Source: Planctomycetaceae bacterium
Lineage (GTDB): Bacteria > Planctomycetota > Planctomycetia > Planctomycetales > Planctomycetaceae
DNA: 10,025 nt
Direction of reading: 5' to 3'
NCBI GenBank assembly: GCA_016795125.1
Contig: JAEUIG010000117.1
Span: 1 to 10,025, forward strand
Below the pieces are notes generated by a model, which saw nothing but the letters and a program-made list of their open reading frames with translations, was not told where the DNA came from and did not search any database. The position numbers and the translations under genes were made by a program. Shown here one piece after another: positions 1 through 5,837 of this stretch (the stretch's first letter is position 1; each line of letters begins with the position of its first letter).

Positions 1-108
1 TTCAAGAACGCCGACACCGCCCGGCGACTGCTGGGACTCGGCACAGCCATCGTCCTGGCCGTCGTCGTCTACAGCGTGTGGCTCGCCAAGAACTTCATCC
101 ACGGGTAG
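1..108 (+). CDS. C-terminal end of an unidentified membrane protein (5' truncated by the window)
   Basis: Frame 1 is open from the first base to a TAG at 106-108 and gives 35 residues. They consist of a short polar stretch (NADTARR), one hydrophobic segment of about 20 residues (from LLGLGTAIVL to VWLA) and a short tail, KNFIHG. This looks like the last transmembrane helix of an integral membrane protein, with the tail probably just outside the bilayer. Too little is present to name a family. The gene is convergent with the feo operon, whose last gene ends at 180, leaving only 71 bases between the two stops. An AT-rich GGATTTT repeat begins right behind the stop codon. Confidence 0.6.
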   Translation, partial: FKNADTARRLLGLGTAIVLAVVVYSVWLAKNFIHG

Positions 109-142
109 GGGATTGGATTTTGGATTTTGGATTTTGGATTGG
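109..142 (+). repeat. AT-rich heptad repeat (GGATTTT)n, copy 1
   Basis: Three perfect tandem GGATTTT units lie at 115-135, preceded by GGGATT and followed by GGATTGG. The tract starts directly after the TAG of the upstream gene and stands out sharply from its GC-rich surroundings. A degenerate copy in inverted orientation lies at 415-446, so the two bracket the small FeoB-associated gene. Repeats of this look occur between genes in planctomycete genomes (recollection, not checked here). A terminator role between the convergent genes is possible but unproven. Confidence 0.8.
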
Positions 143-179
143 TTCGGAGGGCCGTGAGAGTCCAAGCGGCTTCCAGCGC

Positions 180-368
180 TTATGGGAGCTTGGCGGGCTG
201 CAACTGGACAACCGGCGGCGACGTGCCCGATGTCGCACAACCGGAACAGCCGCCGCCGCAGGCCGCCGCGTCGCGCGTTGCCGGGCGCAGCCACCCAACA
301 AGTCGCCGCACCACGACGCCCAGCGCCGCGGCCACGAGCACAGCAACGATCACCAGTTGCCAGTCCAT
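180..368 (-). CDS. FeoB-associated Cys-rich membrane protein
   Basis: A 62-residue protein that starts MDWQLVIVAVLVAAAL: one N-terminal membrane helix (about residues 4-20), a basic patch (RR at 21-22), then a Cys cluster C37-x3-C41-x2-C44 in a Gly-rich setting (CGGGCSGCA). A helix followed by such a cluster, directly downstream of feoB, is the hallmark of the small FeoB-associated Cys-rich family. That family is thought to help FeoB, perhaps by binding iron or stabilising the transporter, much as FeoC-like proteins do; its biochemistry is not well settled. I chose the ATG at 366-368 because the in-frame extension upstream only translates the AT-rich repeat. No clear Shine-Dalgarno sequence is visible. 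The stop is TAA at 180-182. It is the last gene of feoA-feoB-this gene, 71 bases after the feoB stop. Confidence 0.8.
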   Translation of the reverse strand: MDWQLVIVAVLVAAALGVVVRRLVGWLRPATRDAAACGGGCSGCATSGTSPPVVQLQPAKLP

Positions 369-414
369 GCGGACAAATCCGAAGCTAGAGATCCGAAAGG
401 GTGGATCGACCTCA

Positions 415-446
415 TCAATCGAAAATCGAAAATCCAAAATCAAATC
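415..446 (-). repeat. AT-rich heptad repeat, copy 2 (inverted relative to copy 1)
   Basis: Read on the minus strand, the tract shows GATTTT units joined by GG or CG, a degenerate form of the GGATTTT heptads at 109-142. It begins inside the feoB 3' end: the TGA stop of feoB (440-442) lies within the repeat. It separates feoB from the FeoB-associated gene. Being inverted relative to copy 1, the two could pair in a transcript and enclose the small gene. Confidence 0.75.
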
Positions 447-2644
447 GCCATTCCCACCTGATACACCACCAGCGCCGCCACGTATGCCAGGCCCGTCATG
501 TACGCGAAACAGACGATTGGCCACCGCCAGCTGTTGGTTTCACGGCGGATGATCATCAGCGTCGATGCGCACTGCGCGCACAGCGCGAAGAACACCATCA
601 GCGACAACGCGACCGGGATATTGTAAACCGGCCGGCCGTCCGGCCAGGTGGACGATTTCAACGCGTCCTGCAGTCCGGCGGATTCGGCATCCACATCGCC
701 TCCCAGGCTGTAGATCGTGCCTAGCGTGGCAATGATCACCTCCCGTGCCGGAAACGACGCCAGCACGCCGACGCCGATCCGCCAGTCCCATCCCAGCGGA
801 CGCACAATAGGCTCGATCAACTGCCCGGCCTGGCCGAGATAGCTCCGCCGCATCAGCTCGGCGTTGATCGAATTGCGCTGTTCATACAGCGACTGCAGGG
901 CCGCGGGGGAATCGTCGGCATTGCCGGTCACTTCGGACGTCGCGATCTGCTGCTCCACCTGGTTAAGTTCCGTCCGGTCACCCGGAAAATAGCCCGCCGC
1001 CCAGATGAGCACCGTCGTGGCAAAGATCAGAGTGCCGGCCCGCGTCACGAAGGCGAGCGCCCGTTCGTACACCCGGTAGAGCACCACGCGCACACTCGGC
1101 AGCTTGTAGTCCGGCAGTTCCAGCAGGAAGGTCGACTCGCCGGTCTTGAACACGAATCGCTTCAGCAGCCACGCGATCGGGATCGCAAACACCAGCCCCA
1201 GCGACGACATCGCCAGCAGGACCAGTCCCTGCAGCGACACCAGCCCGCCCGCGACCCGCGTTGCCGGAATGAAGGCTGCGATCAGCAGCAGGTAGACCGG
1301 CAGCCGCGCGGAACAGCTCATCAGCGGCGCGATCAGGATCGTCACCATCCGTTCGCGATAATTGTCGATCACCCGCGTCGCCATGATGCCCGGCACCGCG
1401 CAGGCGAACGACGACATCAGCGGCAAAAACGCCCGCCCGCTGAGCCCCAGCGGCGCCATTACGCGGTCCATCATGTAGGCGGCTCGCGCCATGTAGCCGC
1501 AGTCTTCGAGAATGGCGATGAACAGGAACAGCAGGATGATCTGCGGCAGAAAGATCAGCACGCCGCCGACTCCGGCGATCATCCCGTCACAGAGCAGGCT
1601 TTGAAGCGGACCGGTGGGGACCACCGACGCGACCCACTCCGCAGCCGCACCCTGCACCGCTTCGCACGCGTCCATCAGCGGCGCGGCCCAGGTATAGAGC
1701 GTCTGGAAGACCAGGAACATCAGCGCGGCAAACACCACCAGGCCCAGCGCGCGGTGTGTCAGCACGGCGTCGATGCGGTCGGTCGCAGAGCGCCGTCGCT
1801 GAGCCGGATGCACCAAGACGCCGTGCAATTGCCGCTTTGCCCAGGCGTAACGTCGATCGGCTTCCAGAGCACGAATCGGATGTCCGGCCGCCGCCAGCCT
1901 GTGGCGCGCGTCCGTCAGGAAACTCGACAGCGCGCCGTCGAGCTTCTCCGCATATCGCTGTTCGATAAATCCACCGGCATCGAGCAGCAGCCGTTCACTT
2001 TCATAGGTCGGCGCCTGCAGTTGGTGACTCTGCAACAGGTCCGCCAGCGCGCGAGATTCTTCAAGGAACGGCTTGGGATAGATCTCCGGCGGTGAATGCG
2101 ACGGCCGACCGACGACCTTTAGCACTGCCGCGCGGACATCAGCGATCCCCTTCCGGCGATGCCCTTCCGTCACGACCACCGGCACGCCGAGCCGCTGCTG
2201 CAGGGCGTGAACGTCGATCCGCAGCCCCTGACGCTCGGCCGCGTCCCACATGTTCAGCACGAGCACCAGCGGCACGCCCAGTTCGAGGATCTGGCTGGCG
2301 AGGAACAGGTTCCGTTCGAGGTGGGCGGCGTCGACGATGCACAGGACGGCGTCGATCGGCCCAACATCGGGATGTCGACCGAGAAGCACGTCCACTGCGA
2401 CCATCTCATCCGCCGAACGGGGCGAAATGCTGTAGGTCCCGGGCAGGTCGATGAGATCGATCGCCTGCGACTCCCAGTGGACGCGGCCGGTCTTTTTCTC
2501 GACTGTCACGCCGGGATAGTTGCCGACGCGCGCGTGTAATCCGGCCAGCGCATTGAACAGCGTGCTCTTGCCGGTATTCGGATTGCCAACGCAGGCGACC
2601 TTCAGAACGCGAGCAGCGACAGCAGTGGCGGGCGAACCAGACAT
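440..2644 (-). CDS. feoB: Ferrous iron transport protein B (FeoB), GTP-dependent Fe(II) permease
   Basis: Inner-membrane Fe(II) importer with an N-terminal G-protein domain. Counting from the ATG at 2642-2644 (734 residues), the GTPase motifs are G1 GNPNTGKST (20-28), the FeoB G2 region GNYPGVTVEKK (41-51), G3 DLPG (66-69) and G4 NMWD (131-134). A helical domain follows, then a long multi-span region starting near residue 290. This holds the conserved gate elements CSARLPVY and FPAREVI, and CAQC near the C-terminus. The length is normal for the family. An in-frame GTG at 2675-2677 would add 11 residues (MKRCPCPCLCS); neither start has a good Shine-Dalgarno sequence, and the ATG puts G1 close to the N-terminus, as is usual for FeoB. 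feoA lies upstream with a gap of 23 or 56 bases depending on the start. The Fur-like palindrome upstream of feoA probably controls both genes. Confidence 0.97.
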   Translation of the reverse strand: MSGSPATAVAARVLKVACVGNPNTGKSTLFNALAGLHARVGNYPGVTVEKKTGRVHWESQAIDLIDLPGTYSISPRSADEMVAVDVLLGRHPDVGPIDAVLCIVDAAHLERNLFLASQILELGVPLVLVLNMWDAAERQGLRIDVHALQQRLGVPVVVTEGHRRKGIADVRAAVLKVVGRPSHSPPEIYPKPFLEESRALADLLQSHQLQAPTYESERLLLDAGGFIEQRYAEKLDGALSSFLTDARHRLAAAGHPIRALEADRRYAWAKRQLHGVLVHPAQRRRSATDRIDAVLTHRALGLVVFAALMFLVFQTLYTWAAPLMDACEAVQGAAAEWVASVVPTGPLQSLLCDGMIAGVGGVLIFLPQIILLFLFIAILEDCGYMARAAYMMDRVMAPLGLSGRAFLPLMSSFACAVPGIMATRVIDNYRERMVTILIAPLMSCSARLPVYLLLIAAFIPATRVAGGLVSLQGLVLLAMSSLGLVFAIPIAWLLKRFVFKTGESTFLLELPDYKLPSVRVVLYRVYERALAFVTRAGTLIFATTVLIWAAGYFPGDRTELNQVEQQIATSEVTGNADDSPAALQSLYEQRNSINAELMRRSYLGQAGQLIEPIVRPLGWDWRIGVGVLASFPAREVIIATLGTIYSLGGDVDAESAGLQDALKSSTWPDGRPVYNIPVALSLMVFFALCAQCASTLMIIRRETNSWRWPIVCFAYMTGLAYVAALVVYQVGMAI

Positions 2645-2700
2645 TGAACACAAGCAGGGGCAAGGACACCGCTTCACTCAGGGAGTGTCGAGCGACGTGG

Positions 2701-2937
2701 TCAACGGGAAGGAAGAACGGCGACCTGGACGCGGCGGGCGTCGCGGACCCGCAGGGCGATCCGCGTGCCGCGGATCAGGACCGCGAGAGGGTCGCCAAAC
2801 GGAGCGCGGCCGATCAGCTCAATCGGTTCGCCGGGCAGCAGTCCCAGTTCCATCAGGCGGCGCGTCGCGGCATCGTCGCCGTCGAACTGCACGACGGTGG
2901 CCGGCTGACCACGTTGCAGAGTATCGAGCGAGGACAT
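2701..2937 (-). CDS. feoA: Ferrous iron transport protein A (FeoA), SH3-like cytoplasmic partner of FeoB
   Basis: A 78-residue soluble protein with the FeoA signature: an N-terminal L-x3-G-x3-V stretch (SLDTLQRGQPATVV), then RRLMELGLLPGEPIEL (27-42), then RAPFGDPLAVLIRGTRIALR (44-63). This is a one-domain SH3-like beta barrel of standard length. FeoA is needed for full Fe(II) uptake through FeoB and is thought to contact its G domain; the exact role is still debated. The start is ATG at 2935-2937. The bases before it (CCTCCCC on the coding strand) are not a Shine-Dalgarno sequence. It is the first gene of the operon, and its start lies 46 bases from the edge of the Fur-like palindrome. Confidence 0.95.
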   Translation of the reverse strand: MSSLDTLQRGQPATVVQFDGDDAATRRLMELGLLPGEPIELIGRAPFGDPLAVLIRGTRIALRVRDARRVQVAVLPSR

Positions 2938-2983
2938 TTGGGGAGGGTCACTCTGGACTCCGACGACCTGCGGAGCGGTTCGT

Positions 2984-3004
2984 TGTTGAGACTCAGTCTC
3001 AACA
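2984..3004. promoter_or_regulatory. Putative Fur operator upstream of feoA
   Basis: A perfect 21-base palindrome: the 10-base arm TGTTGAGACT, a single central C, and the exact reverse complement of the arm. Its core fits the 7-1-7 layout of Fur boxes (consensus half TGATAAT, here TGAGACT, 5 of 7 matches per half). It lies in the feoA promoter region, where an iron-responsive repressor would be expected for a ferrous iron uptake operon. Fur-Fe(II) binding here would shut off feoA-feoB when iron is plentiful. Another Fur-family or DtxR-type regulator could bind instead. The divergent cupin gene starts 255 bases away on the other side. Confidence 0.75.
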
Positions 3005-3259
3005 GTCTACGGCGACGCCTCCCGGGAGTCAAACTCTCGCGACAGCCGGGAGAAACGCTGCCAGACGTAACGGCCGCAGGCCTTCCTGGCGGCGGTCGAC
3101 ACGGACGGATTCGCCCAACGTTCAGCGCGCGGTCACGCTGGGGTTCGGAGACAACCTTGAGTACAACGGAATCGTGGTGCCGTCCGAAGTGCAGCTTTGT
3201 CCGTCGCCACAGGCTCGGTCCACGGCCGCCTGCCGTGGGCTTCCTGCGAGATCACAACG
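3005..3259. other. Divergent intergenic region between feoA and the cupin gene
   Basis: About 320 bases separate the two divergent starts, counting the stretch on the feoA side. Apart from the Fur-like palindrome, I see only a small hairpin at 3220-3238 (arms CCACGGC and GCCGTGG, 5-base loop), 21 bases before the cupin ATG. Open frames on both strands here show no recognisable protein. The region must hold the promoters for both directions, but I could not point to convincing -35/-10 pairs. Confidence 0.5.
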
Positions 3260-3604
3260 ATGCAAACGCTCATCCGTCATGAAGGCGAAGCGCCGCGGGA
3301 GCGCAGCACGTGCGGCTGGCGCGACCGCTTGATCAGCCGTGAAGACAATGATGTCGCCGCGTGGGCACATGCGGTGGACATCGACGGCGCGAAGGAGCAC
3401 TACCACAAGCGGTCAACCGAGCTGTACTACGTATTGCACGGAGAGGGGACGGTGTTGCTCGACGGCGTCGAACATCCGGTCACGAAAGGCTCACTGGTGC
3501 ACATTCCGCCGGGAGTGGTGCACGGGGCGCGCGGCCGGATGCGGGTGCTGGTCGTCGGCATCCCGGACATCGCCGACGACGACCTGTATTTTCCGGAAAC
3601 GTGA
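3260..3604 (+). CDS. Single-domain cupin protein, probably metal-binding
   Basis: A 114-residue small cupin. Motif 1 is G43-AKE-H47-Y-H49-KRST-E54-LYYVLH-G61, and motif 2 is G77-SLVHI-P83-PG-VV-H88. The four usual metal ligands (H47, H49, E54, H88) are therefore all present, so a bound divalent metal (Fe, Mn, Zn or Ni) is likely. The usual Asn that ends motif 2 is replaced by Gly. Cupins of this simple type include isomerases, dioxygenases and sugar- or ligand-binding proteins, and the sequence does not tell which. A TTG at 3197 would add 21 residues, but the ATG at 3260 begins right before the part that looks like cupin. It is divergent from feoA; a link to iron is only suggested by position. 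It stands alone, since the next gene begins about 410 bases on. Confidence 0.85.
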   Translation: MQTLIRHEGEAPRERSTCGWRDRLISREDNDVAAWAHAVDIDGAKEHYHKRSTELYYVLHGEGTVLLDGVEHPVTKGSLVHIPPGVVHGARGRMRVLVVGIPDIADDDLYFPET

Positions 3605-3648
3605 CAATCGTTCGCCACCCTGCGCCGTTGACCTTATTCGTTCAGGAA

Positions 3649-3812
3649 TCGACGCAAAGCCGCGAAGTCGCAGAGGTTCGCAAAGACTGACGGCTGCAAT
3701 CCCGTGGCCAATTGAACGCTGTCTCTGCATTCGAGGATGCGGTGCGGCGAAGACGTCTCTGGATCCGTCCGGTCTTTGCGCGTCTTGGCGGCTTCGTGAC
3801 TTCGCGTCGTGC
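3649..3812. repeat. Inverted repeat element with GCAAAG/GCGAAG-type arms
   Basis: The left arm (3649-3687) reads CGACGCAAAGCCGCGAAG onward and ends GCAAAGAC. The right arm (3771-3812), on the opposite strand, shows the same word set: GACGCGAAG, CACGAAGCC, CGCAAAGAC. The arms are about 40 bases each and similar but not identical, with 83 bases between them. Degenerate repeats made of these words recur between genes in many GC-rich environmental bacteria (recollection, not checked). It lies 44 bases behind the cupin stop. Confidence 0.6.
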
Positions 3813-3874
3813 CTCCCCCCTTCGGTTTTCTGGCGAATTGTCGCCGCCACACTCGAATTCTGCGCAGTAGAGTG

Positions 3875-3908
3875 GAAGACGTGCCTCGTCGCACCTCTCC
3901 ACGTCTTC
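3875..3908. other. 9-bp hairpin upstream of the phosphatase gene
   Basis: Arms GAAGACGTG (3875-3883) and CACGTCTTC (3900-3908) are perfectly complementary around a 16-base loop. No T-run follows, so it is not a standard intrinsic terminator. It could be part of the mRNA leader of the next gene or the edge of the neighbouring repeat; chance is also possible. Confidence 0.35.
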
Positions 3909-4014
3909 AAGACATTCGCACGCGTTCGCAGCCGGCATTTCAGGCAGATTGAGCAACGGTCGCGCCGCCGGTAGAATCTGCACTTCGCGTGGCCGCCGCC
4001 AGGTAATTCTTGCC

Positions 4015-5766
4015 GTGACCGTTCTGAAAGTCGTCAAAGGTTCGAACCCAGGGGCCGTTTACGAGCTCCACGGGGAGCGGACCGTCATGGGTCGACACCC
4101 GAACTGCCATGTCGTGCTCGACAATGGGGCAGTCAGCCGGCATCACGCGCAGGTTCTTGAAAGCCACGGCAGCTATTTCCTGGAAGACCTGCGGAGCCGC
4201 AACGGCACGTTTCTGAACGGCGAACAGCTGGAAAGCCGCACCGAGCTGAACGACGGCGACGAGATTCGCGTCTGCGACATCGTCATGACGTTCGAAATGC
4301 ACGGCTCGTCCAGCGAAACGGCGCCGCCCGTGCCCCCGCGCGGACCGAACCTGAGCCAGGTCGGCGAACGGACGACGCGCGAGCAGATTCGGAACGTCGA
4401 CAGTGCATTGTCACTGGATGAAAGCGTCGCGGCGGCGTCCATCCCGTCGTACGAATCGTCGTCGGTCATCGGCACGATCGACGCGCGGCGCCGCTCCAAC
4501 GAAATCGTCGGGCAGCACCCCGAAATCAAGCTGCAGGCGGTCCTCGAGATCACCCGCGCGCTCGGCCGCGAACTCGAAGTCGACGCCGTGCTCCCGAAAG
4601 TGCTGGCGGCGCTGTTCCAGATCTTCCCGCAGGCCGCGCAGGGTTTTGTCCTGTTGAAAGACCCCGATTCTCCGAAGCTGGTCGTCAAGGCGACCCGCGT
4701 GCGCAAGGGGAGCGAGGCCGACGCCGTCGCCGTGAGCATGACGGTCGTCCGCCAGGCGATGGAATCGGCCCAGGGACTGCTGAGTCAGAATGCGCTGGAG
4801 GACTCGCGCTTCAAGCAAAGCGCCAGCCTCACGCGGATGCAGATCCGGTCGGTGATGTGCGCGCCGCTCGTCGGGCAGGAAGGCACCGCGCTGGGGGTCA
4901 TCCAGATCGTCACCCGCGGCTCCGACGAGGTGTTCAACAACGACGACCTCGACCTGCTCGTCAGCGTGGCGTCGCAGGCGGCGCTGGCCATTGAAAACGC
5001 GACGCTGCACGAGCAACTGCTGCTGCAGCGCGAATTCGAGCGCGACCTGGAGTTTGCAACGCAGGTGCAGCTGGGTTTCCTGCCGAAGGCGCGCCCCCGC
5101 GTGCCGCAATACGCCTTCTCGGACTACTACGAGGCCGCACTGCGGATCGGCGGGGATTACTTCGACTATATCGGGCTGCCGGGCGGACAACTGGCGGTAA
5201 CGCTCGGCGACGTGGCGGGCAAGGGGATGCCGGCCGCGCTGCTCATGGCACGGCTGTATTCGTCGGCCCGCTACCAGTTGCTCACGTCGCCGACGCCGGC
5301 CGCCGCCATGGCCGGCCTCAACAAGGAAATCGCCAGCAGCGGACTGGGGCACCGGTTCATCACGCTGCTCGTCGCCGTGCTCGACCCGGCCAAGCACGAA
5401 GTCACGCTGGTGAATGCCGGACATCTCGCCCCGCTGGTCAAACGCATCAACGGCAACGTCGAGGCGATCGGCCGCGAGGAGTCGGGATTGCCGCTGGGGA
5501 TCGTGCCGGACCAGGAGTTCAAGTCGAGCACGCACGCTCTCTATCCGGGTGAATTGCTCGTGGCGTACACTGACGGCGTCACCGAAGCGATGAACGAAGA
5601 GCGCGAAATCTTCGGCCGCCGCCGGCTGGAAGAGTGCATCGCCAAAGAAACGGGCGACATCGACGCCGTCATGAAGGCCATCATCGGCGAAGTGGAGGCG
5701 TTTGTCGGCGAGAACACGCTGCGCGACGATACGTGCATCGTCGGATTGCAACGCCTGGCAAAGTGA
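4015..5766 (+). CDS. FHA-GAF-PP2C (SpoIIE/RsbU-type) serine/threonine phosphatase
   Basis: A 583-residue cytoplasmic signalling protein with three parts. An FHA domain (about 1-95) has the phosphothreonine-binding residues GRH (26-28), SRHH (41-44) and RNGTFLNG (62-69). After a polar linker rich in Ser/Arg comes a GAF domain (about 173-329). The C-terminal PPM/SpoIIE phosphatase domain (about 340-580) has GGDYFD (379-384), GDVAGKGMPAAL (398-409), NAGH (467-470), YTDG (518-521) and RDDT (570-573); the Asp residues that hold the two Mn/Mg ions appear intact. Such enzymes typically dephosphorylate anti-sigma-factor antagonists or other phosphoproteins. Here the GAF would sense a small ligand and the FHA would dock a Thr-phosphorylated partner, perhaps a Hanks-type kinase substrate. 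I chose the GTG at 4015 (AGG nearby, product starts MTVLKVVKG) over a TTG at 3949, because the extra 22 residues precede the first FHA strand and look non-coding. No kinase, STAS or sigma factor gene lies nearby. Confidence 0.92.
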   Translation: MTVLKVVKGSNPGAVYELHGERTVMGRHPNCHVVLDNGAVSRHHAQVLESHGSYFLEDLRSRNGTFLNGEQLESRTELNDGDEIRVCDIVMTFEMHGSSSETAPPVPPRGPNLSQVGERTTREQIRNVDSALSLDESVAAASIPSYESSSVIGTIDARRRSNEIVGQHPEIKLQAVLEITRALGRELEVDAVLPKVLAALFQIFPQAAQGFVLLKDPDSPKLVVKATRVRKGSEADAVAVSMTVVRQAMESAQGLLSQNALEDSRFKQSASLTRMQIRSVMCAPLVGQEGTALGVIQIVTRGSDEVFNNDDLDLLVSVASQAALAIENATLHEQLLLQREFERDLEFATQVQLGFLPKARPRVPQYAFSDYYEAALRIGGDYFDYIGLPGGQLAVTLGDVAGKGMPAALLMARLYSSARYQLLTSPTPAAAMAGLNKEIASSGLGHRFITLLVAVLDPAKHEVTLVNAGHLAPLVKRINGNVEAIGREESGLPLGIVPDQEFKSSTHALYPGELLVAYTDGVTEAMNEEREIFGRRRLEECIAKETGDIDAVMKAIIGEVEAFVGENTLRDDTCIVGLQRLAK

Positions 5767-5837
5767 CCCGGCCCGATCGGGTGACGCCGGCGCCGCGGGC
5801 GCTGCATCGTCCCTGAACCGTCGAGTCCCTACTGCTG

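Larger units (their letters stand above)
3605..4014. other. 410-base gene-free region between cupin and phosphatase genes
   Basis: No convincing gene on either strand. The stretch holds a pair of inverted GCAAAG/GCGAAG-type repeat arms (3649-3687 and 3771-3812) and a 9-bp hairpin (3875-3908). The open frames here mostly translate those repeats. The last 100 bases or so must include the leader, and perhaps the promoter, of the phosphatase gene. Confidence 0.6.

Noticed and set aside
3220..3238. 7-bp hairpin before the cupin start as a riboswitch or operator
   Set aside because: The stem is short, no known riboswitch core is visible, and GC-rich DNA yields such hairpins by chance; mentioned only as part of the intergenic description.
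2520..3332. Plus-strand open frame of 270 codons across feoB start, feoA and the intergenic region
   Set aside because: Arg/Gly/Ala-rich translation without any family signature. It runs antisense through feoA and covers the Fur-like palindrome.
3642..4037. Minus-strand open frame of 131 codons in the cupin-phosphatase gap
   Set aside because: It is mostly a translation of the inverted repeat arms, has no signature, and covers the start region of the phosphatase gene.
5766..5782. ACCCG/CGGGT mini-hairpin just behind the phosphatase stop as a terminator
   Set aside because: Only a 5-bp stem with no T-run; too weak to support termination, and the helicase gene follows closely on the same strand.
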